A DNA stretch of 64,000 nucleotides, taken from Leptospira mtsangambouensis (GTDB taxonomy: Bacteria; Spirochaetota; Leptospiria; Leptospirales; Leptospiraceae). How positions within the stretch are numbered: the stretch's first letter is position 1; every line of letters begins with the position of its first letter. The translations under genes and the position numbers were made by a program. The stretch covers positions 1,350,321-1,414,320 of the forward strand of contig NZ_RQHK01000017.1 of assembly GCF_004770475.1 (NCBI RefSeq), in the 5' to 3' direction. This document shows positions 28,083 to 35,404 of this stretch, in pieces. Under the pieces are notes generated by a model that worked only from the letters and a program-made list of their open reading frames with translations, ran no database searches and had not been told where the DNA came from.

Positions 28083-29363
28083 CAAAATTTTCATACTCTT
28101 TTCAAATAAATACGATTCCAAATACAACATATCATCTGGGGCCGAACTGAAATAGTTTACCCCAAGGTGGTAATGATCACCTTTATCTAAAAACCGAATG
28201 ATCTCACCTCGGATGATCATTGTACGTTCCTTACTTAAAGGGATAAACATTTTAATGATATTGTGACGTTTTAAATATTGAAACAAACGTTTGTCATAAA
28301 TTTCAAAAAGAAGACCATCGAGAGAAATATCCACAACTTTTGTAGTTGATTGCATGGTCTCATAACTACCGTGTTGGATGGCAATTTTTGTGAATACATA
28401 ACTAATGATTTCGGCAAGTTCAAAAATATAAACAGCCTGGTTATGCGAGATGGTAAATCGTTCCATCGCAGTAGAATATACTTTAATAAACCCAACAACA
28501 TCTTCATAAAGACGAATGGGTGTAATCACATAAGAAACATAAAAGTTTCGTGATTCGTGTTTGCGCATGGATTCAAAGTATTCTAAAGCAAATTCTTCAC
28601 CAAACTCCTTTGTCATTTCTTTGTATTCGTTAAAATAATTAAAAAGAACATCATCCCCAGGATCATTTATATAGGAAGTGATTCGATTACAATCGGGGAT
28701 ATAAATGGATTTCCCAGTTCTTAGGATGGTTTTTTTAACAAAGTCTTCGTATTCGTTTAGTTTTTCGTCTGGTTGAAAAAAATGAATTTCATAATCTTTG
28801 GAAATTCGTTCGATTGCCTCGGTTAACATCACATTGATGAGTTTGCTATCTGGCCTATCCTTTCGTACTTCTTTCATTAGGTGAGGGAAACGACTTTCCG
28901 CGTAAAGGTTTTTCCCCACTTCTCTCGAACCACCAGTTAAACTTCTAAATAAAATGATAAAGTTCATAAACAAATCGTCTACTGGGATTCGTTTGTTGGT
29001 TCTTAGTTGGTAAGATTGTAACTCAGTAGGAGTTTTGATTACTGTTTTATCTTTTTGGATGTCAAGAATGACTACCTCAAACTGATAGTTGATGTTCATC
29101 ACTTCAAAACGAACCCGGGCTCTCCTGGAACCTTGTTCCACTAAATCGGGAATCATCAAAGTGACCGTATGTGATTCTATTTCTTCTACTGCGGCAATGA
29201 GTGTGTCTTCTTCGTAGATAAATTCGAATTCCCTGTTATCGGCCTTTAGGTAATAAAAGAGGTGTTTGACTATGTTGACATCGGACCCAATGATGGTTTC
29301 TTCAAATAACGATTCTAAAATCGTTATGAGTTCCTGCATCGAATCGGTTCTTCCAATTGCCAT
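28074..29363 (-). CDS. PilZ-like domain protein, Leptospira-type (DUF1577-like)
   Basis: 429 residues, soluble. The C-terminal third reads like a PilZ domain (VVDISLDGLLFEIYD, later IRGEIIRFLDKGDHYHLGVNYF), though the N-terminal RxxxR c-di-GMP motif is not obvious. An N-terminal beta-rich region also looks PilZ-related (RARVRFEVMNINYQFEVVILDI, then LRTNKRIPVDDLF), with TNKRIPV placed like the usual RxxxR turn. The middle resembles a GAF-like fold. It matches my memory of a Leptospira-restricted family, DUF1577; that label needs a profile search. A role in c-di-GMP or stress signalling is inference. Confidence 0.65.
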   Translation of the reverse strand: MAIGRTDSMQELITILESLFEETIIGSDVNIVKHLFYYLKADNREFEFIYEEDTLIAAVEEIESHTVTLMIPDLVEQGSRRARVRFEVMNINYQFEVVILDIQKDKTVIKTPTELQSYQLRTNKRIPVDDLFMNFIILFRSLTGGSREVGKNLYAESRFPHLMKEVRKDRPDSKLINVMLTEAIERISKDYEIHFFQPDEKLNEYEDFVKKTILRTGKSIYIPDCNRITSYINDPGDDVLFNYFNEYKEMTKEFGEEFALEYFESMRKHESRNFYVSYVITPIRLYEDVVGFIKVYSTAMERFTISHNQAVYIFELAEIISYVFTKIAIQHGSYETMQSTTKVVDISLDGLLFEIYDKRLFQYLKRHNIIKMFIPLSKERTMIIRGEIIRFLDKGDHYHLGVNYFSSAPDDMLYLESYLFEKSMKILSE

Positions 29364-29416
29364 ACTAAAATTATCGATTTTCTAAGAGTGAAAATCGATT
29401 TTCTCCTGAGGAAAAA

Positions 29417-29983
29417 GTGACGGGAAACGACAGAATTCGCCGAAATGGGAAGTATATGGAACTCACTCTCCCAAAACAAGTCAATCCTGAACTTTTGCCA
29501 ATGATCCGCCAAGGACTCCTCAGTCCGGAGAAATTAGCCATTCTGACCGAATTGTACGCCATTGTGGAAAGGTTTGCCGGTTCCTTATATACTGACGAAG
29601 AAACCCAAAAGAAAATTTTGGAACGCACTGGGTCTTTGCCTGACCTCATCACTTGGAGTGATTACTTCCAAACGGAAGTCGCATCTCGTTATTTCCTAGA
29701 ATCAGAAGACTCTCTTCGAAGGATCGTTGATACCATTCGATTCGATTTGATCTCTGCGCATTTGATCTTCAGTGGAAAACCAGATCATTATAAAGATAAA
29801 ATTAGAGCCGAAGTTTTGGTAAGCAAAGGGATTGATTCTCTTCTTCCCAACCAAGATCAGGAAAGCCAACATCTAGAAATTTTACTCAATTACTTTGAAA
29901 ATATGGAGATCGGGAATAAACCTTTATCTTTACAAGATAAAGCCTGGTACGAATCCTTTCAGATAGATGAAATCGCGATTTGA
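29417..29983 (+). CDS. Hypothetical protein
   Basis: 188 residues, predicted soluble and mostly helical, acidic. The GTG at 29417 has GAGGA six bases upstream and is favoured; an ATG at 29456 is the alternative and would remove 13 residues. No recognised motif. The 3' end overlaps the enoyl-CoA hydratase start by 17 bp, so the two are co-translated, which is the only functional hint. Confidence 0.65.
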   Translation: MTGNDRIRRNGKYMELTLPKQVNPELLPMIRQGLLSPEKLAILTELYAIVERFAGSLYTDEETQKKILERTGSLPDLITWSDYFQTEVASRYFLESEDSLRRIVDTIRFDLISAHLIFSGKPDHYKDKIRAEVLVSKGIDSLLPNQDQESQHLEILLNYFENMEIGNKPLSLQDKAWYESFQIDEIAI

Positions 29984-30785
29984 AACCAAAGAGTATGAAT
30001 TCCTAGAAATTGAATCCCGTGATACTGAAGATGGAAAGATTGTTTCCATCTTCCTAAACAATCCCACTTCCCGCAATTCTATGACTTGGAAAATGGGGGA
30101 AGAGTTCGCAGACCTCATCCATTCCATTAAAAAAGAAAAAGTCCTTCCAAGAGCAGTGATCATTTCCGGTCGAAACGATGTGTTTTGTGCGGGAGGTGAT
30201 TTAAATTTATTAAGATCCTTTTCCGAAAAGTCATTCTCGCAAAACAGGCGTGATATGAGAAAATTCTATGGTTTCTTTTTATCTGTTCGTAAACTCCCTG
30301 TCCCTGTCATTGCTGCTGTGAATGGCCATGCGATTGGTGCTGGTCTTTCCTTAACCTTTGGATGTGACTTAAGAATTTTTGCAGAGGAAGGGAAGTATTC
30401 TTTCAATTTTGTCAGACTGGGAATCCATCCAGGAATGGGATCTAGTTTCCTTTCCCCTGAACTCCTTGGAAAAAGTTTGGGAGGTAGGCTTTTACTGACT
30501 GGTGAAACTTTTGATGGTAAGTTTGCTAAGTCTTGTGGACTTGCATTAGACAGTTTTCCCAAAAAAGAAGTGTATGACCGGGCAATGGAGCTTGCTTTGT
30601 CTTTGTCAAAGGCTGCACCTCTCGCCTTACAGGAGTTAAAGCGAAATTTATACTCCTGGAAACAGTTAGATTCTGCCCTAAAAAAAGAAGCAGAATCCCA
30701 GGCGCGGAACTTTATTTCGGACGACTTTAAAGAGACGATCAAAAGTATCTTAGAAAAGCGGGAACCAAAATTCACCGGCAAATAA
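29967..30785 (+). CDS. Enoyl-CoA hydratase/isomerase family protein
   Basis: 272 residues of the crotonase superfamily. Seen: the oxyanion-hole segments SGRNDVFCAGGDLNLL and AVNGHAIGAGLSLTFGCDLRI, and HPGMGSSFLSPELLG. The position usually occupied by catalytic Glu144 in rat hydratase is near GMGSS, so a Glu there is not evident; the second acidic residue is also doubtful. Hydratase, isomerase or thioesterase activity cannot be separated by eye. Likely in fatty-acid breakdown, which fits Leptospira's use of long-chain fatty acids as carbon source. Confidence 0.88.
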   Translation: MKSRFETKEYEFLEIESRDTEDGKIVSIFLNNPTSRNSMTWKMGEEFADLIHSIKKEKVLPRAVIISGRNDVFCAGGDLNLLRSFSEKSFSQNRRDMRKFYGFFLSVRKLPVPVIAAVNGHAIGAGLSLTFGCDLRIFAEEGKYSFNFVRLGIHPGMGSSFLSPELLGKSLGGRLLLTGETFDGKFAKSCGLALDSFPKKEVYDRAMELALSLSKAAPLALQELKRNLYSWKQLDSALKKEAESQARNFISDDFKETIKSILEKREPKFTGK

Positions 30786-30850
30786 AAAATTTAGAAGGTT
30801 TCTAAATTATGGCTCGACAAGGATTTTTCAAGAGGTTACATCGAAGCTGA

Positions 30851-31549
30851 ATGGCGGATCTTCCACTCAATCCCGATTGTTTTGCTTGTGATTATAAAAA
30901 TCACAATGTCCTGCACTGCGCTGCGCATGAGACCATAGAAAGGATCAACGCAGGTAAGGACTTCACTGTCTTCCCGAGAGGAAAACATCTTGTTTCTGCT
31001 GGTGAAAAAGCTGCGGGTTTTTTCTTCATCAAATCAGGTCTTGTTCGAAGTTACGTCCAACTTGCCAGTGGAAAGGAACAAACGTTACGACTCAGTGGTC
31101 CTGGGGACTGGGTTGGGTTTCGCGATTGTATTTCTGATTCGGTTTCCCATCACAATGTCGTAGCGGTCGAAGACACCCACGCTTGTTACATCACAGGGGA
31201 TCTAATTGATGCTCTTGTAAAAGATGATATCAACTTCCAAAAAGAAGTCTTCAAACAGATGGCGAAGGAATGGCAGGAGATGGAGGAACATGTGGTTTCT
31301 CTTGGAACCAAACAAGTCCATGAAAAACTAGCAGAAATCCTAATCGTTTTAGACAATGCCCAAGGCCGAAAAAACCAAGTAGAACTCAAAGTCACTCGTG
31401 ACGTCCTCGCCACATTCATTGGAACCAAAACTGAGACTTTGGTCCGAGCTCTATCTGACCTCAAAGCCAGAGAATTCATTTCTGTGGACAAAAACCGCAT
31501 TGATATTCTGAACAGAGAAGCTTTGTATTCCCTTTCAAAAATCGCCTAA
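30851..31549 (+). CDS. Crp/Fnr-family regulator with FNR-like cysteines
   Basis: 232 residues: N-terminal Cys-rich tail, cyclic-nucleotide-binding-type beta roll (about 38-120), long dimer helix and a C-terminal winged helix (VTRDVLATFIGTKTETLVRALSDLKA). Cys10, Cys13 and Cys23 precede the domain, and Cys112 in EDTHACYI aligns with FNR Cys122 (ETSMVCEI). Those four positions match the [4Fe-4S] ligands of E. coli FNR, although the spacing is CxxC-x9-C rather than CxxC-x5-C. An oxygen-responsive regulator is therefore likely. A TTGATAATCAA palindrome lies just downstream at 31604, reminiscent of an FNR half-site pair but with short spacing. Confidence 0.85.
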   Translation: MADLPLNPDCFACDYKNHNVLHCAAHETIERINAGKDFTVFPRGKHLVSAGEKAAGFFFIKSGLVRSYVQLASGKEQTLRLSGPGDWVGFRDCISDSVSHHNVVAVEDTHACYITGDLIDALVKDDINFQKEVFKQMAKEWQEMEEHVVSLGTKQVHEKLAEILIVLDNAQGRKNQVELKVTRDVLATFIGTKTETLVRALSDLKAREFISVDKNRIDILNREALYSLSKIA

Positions 31550-31570
31550 ATTTTTTCCTGAATCTATTAA

Positions 31571-31685
31571 GCCCCCACCTTGGAATTCCGATGGTAGAAA
31601 TGATTGATAATCAAGGTAGGGTCTGTTGCCTGATTTTACCTTAAGTCACTCCCGGGGGGCTTCCGAAAGGATTCCCCCTTTTTTT
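31571..31685 (+). ncRNA. Candidate structured RNA or attenuator ahead of the rhomboid gene
   Basis: Between the FNR-like gene and the rhomboid gene lies a GC-richer stretch ending in an intrinsic terminator: GGGGG (31654-31658) pairs with CCCCC (31674-31678) across an extended TTCC/GAAA/GGA tip, then seven T. The upstream GCCCCC (31571-31576) can pair with the same G run (GGGGGC, 31655-31660), and CCACCTTG (31575-31582) can also pair with CAAGGTAGG (31612-31620). Competing pairings of this kind are typical of leader attenuators or riboswitches. It could instead be a small RNA or merely the terminator of the preceding gene. No known riboswitch consensus was recognised. Confidence 0.4.
31654..31685 (+). 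terminator. Rho-independent terminator
   Basis: GGGGGGCTTCC, a GAAA tetraloop, GGATTCCCCC, followed by TTTTTTT. Strong GC stem with T tract, 45 bp upstream of the rhomboid start. Confidence 0.85.
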
Positions 31686-31729
31686 ATTTCCCTTGTTTCT
31701 TTCTAAGCCATCTAGATTCTGGAAGTTAC

Positions 31730-32677
31730 ATGTCTAGAAATCGAGGCCAGAGTCCTAGTTTATTTGGGAATCCCATCCTTCATCCCCTGAATGTAATTCT
31801 CATCATCAATTGTCTTATTTTTTTTCTACAATACTTTGCAAACCAACAGTTAATTTATCGATTTGGTTTAACACCTGATTTTGTGTTAGGTGGTGCGGTT
31901 TGGCAAGTGTTTACCTATGGGTTTTTACATGCAGTGGATCTAATCCCTTTTCACTTGTTAGTGAATATGTATGGTATGTATATGTTGGGATCAAACATCA
32001 TTCCCATCATTGGCAAAACAAAATTTACCATTTTATACTTTGCCTCACAAATTGGAGCGGGAATTTTTGTGGTTCTTTCTGCTTATTTAAATGAGATATT
32101 AGGTGGCAATCTTCCTTTTTTAGAATCAATGACCACTCAAACAATTGGTGCATCCGGGGCTTTATTTGGATTACTCGCACTGTTTGGAATTTTTTATCCC
32201 AACGCAGAACTCTTATTATTTATTTTCCCAGTAAAAGCAAAAAATGCCGTTTGGGTTTCTCTTGTCATTGGATACTTAATTTCCCAATTAGGGAATGGTG
32301 CCATTTCCAATACTTGCCATTTGGGTGGAGCTCTTACGGCTTTACTTCTCTATAAAATATTCCAAAAACAAATCAAACCGGGTAGTTTGCCATACATCCC
32401 GGGATTGGAATGGGAAGCACCGAGAGAGTCCAAAATCCAACAAAAAACCAAACCGGCGGTCGTTGAGGACCTCTTCCTTGACCAAAAAAAAATCAACGAA
32501 AATGTTTTGAAACAGATTGATTCTAAAAAAGATAATGATTCGGTAATAAATTATTTACAAGGATTGCAAGTGGCAAATGCCAATATTTGTCCTCCTTCTA
32601 CGTATAACACCGAGGATCCGATCTGTTTGCGTTGTGAATGGTTGGCAAATTGTGCGCTTCGTAAGGCAAAAGAATAA
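31730..32677 (+). CDS. Rhomboid-family intramembrane serine protease
   Basis: 315 residues with about six membrane helices. The catalytic dyad is visible: Ser142 in GASGALFG and His197 in SNTCHLGGAL. Upstream LLVNMYGMYMLGSNI corresponds to the HxxxN oxyanion region. Rhomboids cut single-pass membrane substrates within the bilayer. After the last helix comes a roughly 80-residue cytoplasmic tail that ends in a small Cys cluster (NICPPST, PICLRCEWLANC), unusual for the family and possibly metal-binding. GGAAG precedes the ATG. Confidence 0.9.
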   Translation: MSRNRGQSPSLFGNPILHPLNVILIINCLIFFLQYFANQQLIYRFGLTPDFVLGGAVWQVFTYGFLHAVDLIPFHLLVNMYGMYMLGSNIIPIIGKTKFTILYFASQIGAGIFVVLSAYLNEILGGNLPFLESMTTQTIGASGALFGLLALFGIFYPNAELLLFIFPVKAKNAVWVSLVIGYLISQLGNGAISNTCHLGGALTALLLYKIFQKQIKPGSLPYIPGLEWEAPRESKIQQKTKPAVVEDLFLDQKKINENVLKQIDSKKDNDSVINYLQGLQVANANICPPSTYNTEDPICLRCEWLANCALRKAKE

Positions 32678-32693
32678 TTTTTCGTCTAATTCC

Positions 32694-32722
32694 TTGACAG
32701 TCTCTTGAGATGGAGATAATGA
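32694..32722 (+). promoter_or_regulatory. Candidate sigma-70-type promoter
   Basis: TTGACA at 32694-32699, with GATAAT at 32715-32720 (15-bp spacer) or TAATGA at 32717-32722 (17-bp spacer). Either predicts a transcript beginning at or just before the ATG at 32727, that is with almost no leader. Confidence 0.5.
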
Positions 32723-32726
32723 AAAT

Positions 32727-33194
32727 ATGCCTGTAGAAAAGAAATCCTCCGTAGAAGAGGTTCTCAAACGCGAAAAATTAGCCAAAGAATTTGAAAAAGA
32801 AAAACGTGTTTCTGAACAAAAAGCGATCGAACAAGCGGCCGCTAAATTGTCAGCTCAGAGCCCGGAAACCACAGAACCAGCCAAAACATCCAAATTCATT
32901 ACCAATATTGATATTGTTTTTTCTCAGGCCAAAGCGGATTTGAGGTTTTATTTTTTGAATGATGGAACTTATGCAGAAGATTTCAAACGAATGTTCCAAG
33001 AAAACGAATCATTATTCAAACGATACGGAATCACAAGCCAAAAGTATTTAGAATACCTTCGCGAATCCTTTGATCGTTATAAAAAAATCCATGATATGAT
33101 GCCTCTGGATCCTATGAAGCCCAAACATTTCAAATACGTGGAAGACTCTATTTCGGAACTCGTCCGAATGTTCAACCAACGATTCGGAAAATAA
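32727..33194 (+). CDS. Hypothetical protein
   Basis: 155 residues, soluble. The N-terminal 45 residues are highly charged and Lys/Glu-rich with coiled-coil character, followed by a short Pro/Thr linker and a helical domain (about 55-155) containing NIDIVFSQAKADLRFYFLNDGTY and a Tyr/Phe-rich stretch. No known motif. It has its own promoter-like sequence immediately upstream, and a small membrane ORF follows it. Confidence 0.65.
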   Translation: MPVEKKSSVEEVLKREKLAKEFEKEKRVSEQKAIEQAAAKLSAQSPETTEPAKTSKFITNIDIVFSQAKADLRFYFLNDGTYAEDFKRMFQENESLFKRYGITSQKYLEYLRESFDRYKKIHDMMPLDPMKPKHFKYVEDSISELVRMFNQRFGK

Positions 33195-33238
33195 ACTTTC
33201 ATTCAATCCTTCTCTAACCCATAGGAATTCCCTAAAAC

Positions 33239-33397
33239 ATGAGAAGTTTTCTTCTGCCAATTGTTGGTTCTAATAGAGGGACTTCTTTGCCAGAACATTG
33301 GAAACGCATTCTTATTTTTTCGCTTGTCGCAATGGTTTATCTTTTTTGGGTTTTTGTTGGGTATGATTTAGCCGGGGTTCTTGGCCTCGCTTCCTAA
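33239..33397 (+). CDS. Possible 52-residue single-pass membrane protein
   Basis: Short ORF starting with MRSFLLPIVGSN and carrying one strong membrane helix (about residues 24-45, ILIFSLVAMVYLFWVFVGYD). AGGAA lies 12 bp upstream of the ATG. A short positively charged stretch before the helix (WKR) would place the N-terminus inside. Nothing similar is recognised. It lies in the only space between the 32727 gene and hisB. The strong hydrophobic pattern favours a real protein, but length alone allows chance. Confidence 0.45.
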   Translation: MRSFLLPIVGSNRGTSLPEHWKRILIFSLVAMVYLFWVFVGYDLAGVLGLAS

Positions 33398-33415
33398 ACC
33401 TCCCCACATTCTCTC

Positions 33416-33445
33416 TTGACACCTGGGTTTTCTACCAAACATGCT
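33416..33445 (+). promoter_or_regulatory. Candidate promoter of the his cluster
   Basis: TTGACA (33416-33421) is a consensus -35 element; the best -10 at 18 bp is CATGCT (33440-33445), which is weak. Transcription would start close to the hisB ATG at 33452. Confidence 0.4.
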
Positions 33446-33451
33446 AGGAAT

Positions 33452-34033
33452 ATGGTGGAATCAAGAAAGACATCCGAGACAGACATCCGACTGGACCTAA
33501 ACGTCCGTGGTACGGGTGTTTACAAGTTTGATACAGAAATCCCGTTTTTTGAGCATATGCTCTCCCATATCTCCAAACATGGACTCATTGATATGGACCT
33601 AAAGCTCCGAGGAGACATTGGGATCGATTGCCACCATTCAGTGGAAGACACTGCCATTCTCATGGGTCAAATGATCCATACTCAGTTAGGTGATAAAAAA
33701 GGAATCTTTCGGTACGGAAATTTTACTTTGCCCATGGATGAAGTATTAACAACTGTAGCCGTGGATCTCGGCGGACGTTTTTATTTCAAATACACCGGAC
33801 CTCCCATGGATGGAAAATTTGGGATTTATGACGCTGAACTATCGCTTGAGTTCCTTCAAAAATTTGCCCTCAATGCTAAGATGAATTTACACGTAGTTGT
33901 ACACTACGGTGAAAACCGCCACCACATCCATGAGTCTATCTTTAAAGGACTTGGTAAAGCATTACGGCAAGCCATAACAATCGACTCACTAACAAAGGAT
34001 CAAATTCCTTCTACAAAAGGAATGTTGGAGTGA
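33452..34033 (+). CDS. hisB: Imidazoleglycerol-phosphate dehydratase
   Basis: Dehydrates imidazole glycerol phosphate in histidine synthesis. 193 residues from the ATG at 33452 (AGGA upstream), which fits the monofunctional bacterial enzyme; the frame extends to a TTG at 33416 that is part of the promoter. Both metal-binding His motifs are present: [11 protein letters not shown] and [13 protein letters not shown]. No fused histidinol-phosphatase domain. The stop overlaps the GTG of hisH. Confidence 0.96.
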   Translation: MVESRKTSETDIRLDLNVRGTGVYKFDTEIPFFEHMLSHISKHGLIDMDLKLRGDIGIDCHHSVEDTAILMGQMIHTQLGDKKGIFRYGNFTLPMDEVLTTVAVDLGGRFYFKYTGPPMDGKFGIYDAELSLEFLQKFALNAKMNLHVVVHYGENRHHIHESIFKGLGKALRQAITIDSLTKDQIPSTKGMLE

Positions 34034-34656
34034 TTGTTGTTTTAGATTTTGGAATGGGGAATATCCATTCCTTATTGAAAGCCGTTTCACTTTATACGAA
34101 AGATTTTCAGTTCACAAGTGATCTCGAAACTGTAAAAAAAGCAGATAAAATCATTTTGCCTGGTGACGGGCATTTTGATAAAGCGATGCAGAACTTAAAT
34201 GAAGCTGGGTTCTCTTCTGTTTTAAAAGACCACGTGGCTGCAAAAAAACCTTTGTTCGGGATTTGTATCGGCTATCAAGTGTTATTTGAGGACTCGGATG
34301 AAACTTCTAAACCGGGTGCAACCATTCCCGGTCTTGGATTCATTCGAGGTAAAATTAGGAAGTTCGAAGGGAAACCAAACTTAAAAGTCCCTCATATGGG
34401 ATGGAACAAATTATTTGATATCAAAGCAAAAAATACAAAATTACTAAAAGGAATTCAAAATGAATCCTTTATGTATTTTATTCATTCCTATAGGCCAGTC
34501 GGAGTGGATCGTTTGGATATTACGGCTAACTGCCATTACTATGGGGAATCTTTTCCGGCAGTGGTTGAAAAAGAAACAGTATTTGGAACTCAGTTCCATC
34601 CCGAAAAATCGGATACAACAGGACTCGGAATCCTCAAAAATTTTATAGAACTTTAA
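34030..34656 (+). CDS. hisH: Imidazole glycerol phosphate synthase, glutamine amidotransferase subunit
   Basis: Supplies ammonia from glutamine to HisF. 208 residues, class I amidotransferase. The nucleophile Cys is in [11 protein letters not shown] and the His-Glu pair in GTQFHPEKS. It starts with GTG overlapping the hisB stop (GTGA), so translation is coupled. HisF, its partner, is not in this window. Confidence 0.95.
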   Translation: MIVVLDFGMGNIHSLLKAVSLYTKDFQFTSDLETVKKADKIILPGDGHFDKAMQNLNEAGFSSVLKDHVAAKKPLFGICIGYQVLFEDSDETSKPGATIPGLGFIRGKIRKFEGKPNLKVPHMGWNKLFDIKAKNTKLLKGIQNESFMYFIHSYRPVGVDRLDITANCHYYGESFPAVVEKETVFGTQFHPEKSDTTGLGILKNFIEL

Positions 34657-34657
34657 T

Positions 34658-35404
34658 ATGTTAGTATTACCTGCGATTGATCTTTTAGATAACGAAGCTG
34701 TGCGACTCCTCCAAGGGGATTATTCTAAAAAGACTGTTTATTCTTCCGAACCGGAAAAAATGATCAAAGTCTTTGAAGAACAAGGTGCCACTCTCATTCA
34801 CATTGTTGATTTAAATGCAGCCAAAACTGGGAAGTCAGAAAACGAGAAAGCCATCCGTAAAATCAAAGACAACTGTTCCGTTGAACTAGAGCTTGGCGGT
34901 GGGATTCGTTCTTTAGAAAACATGAAGTTTTATGATGGGTTAGGTGTGTCTCGGTTTATTTTAGGAACTGTGGCAGTAGAAGACCCATCGGTGGTTGAAC
35001 AGGGACTGAAAACCTACGGTCCCAATCGAATTGTGATCGGCGTGGATGCAAAAGATGGGTATGTTCGTACAAAAGGTTGGGAAACCAACTCTGGCATCAA
35101 ATACACTGATTTTTTAAAAACAATGTATGTTATGGGTATCCGGCATGTGATTTTTACAGATATATCCAAAGATGGTATGATGGCCGGACCCAATACGGCC
35201 GTTTATTTGGAGTTGTTAGCAGAGTTTCCCGATTTACAACTGGTAGCTTCAGGTGGAGTTTCTTCCATCGAAGACTTGGTAAATTTATATGATGTTTCCA
35301 AAGGAAAACTTTTTGGGGCCATTACGGGAAAAGCCATTTATGAAGGAAAATTAGACCTAAAAGAAAGTATCAGGATTCTAAGTAAGAAGAGGAATGAAAA
35401 TTGA
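34658..35404 (+). CDS. hisA: Phosphoribosylformimino-5-aminoimidazole carboxamide ribotide isomerase
   Basis: (Beta/alpha)8-barrel isomerase of the histidine pathway, 248 residues. Catalytic Asp8 lies in LPAIDLLD and the second Asp in IFTDISKDGM. Phosphate-binding loops ELGGGIRS and ASGGVSS are present. One base separates it from hisH and its TGA overlaps the next start, making a tight four-gene unit hisB-hisH-hisA-VKOR/DsbA. hisF, hisD, hisG and others are absent from the window. Confidence 0.95.
   Translation: MLVLPAIDLLDNEAVRLLQGDYSKKTVYSSEPEKMIKVFEEQGATLIHIVDLNAAKTGKSENEKAIRKIKDNCSVELELGGGIRSLENMKFYDGLGVSRFILGTVAVEDPSVVEQGLKTYGPNRIVIGVDAKDGYVRTKGWETNSGIKYTDFLKTMYVMGIRHVIFTDISKDGMMAGPNTAVYLELLAEFPDLQLVASGGVSSIEDLVNLYDVSKGKLFGAITGKAIYEGKLDLKESIRILSKKRNEN

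Noticed and set aside
31571..31685. Known small RNA such as 6S, SRP RNA, tmRNA or a named riboswitch
   Set aside because: No consensus of those families could be recognised in the sequence; left as an unnamed candidate.
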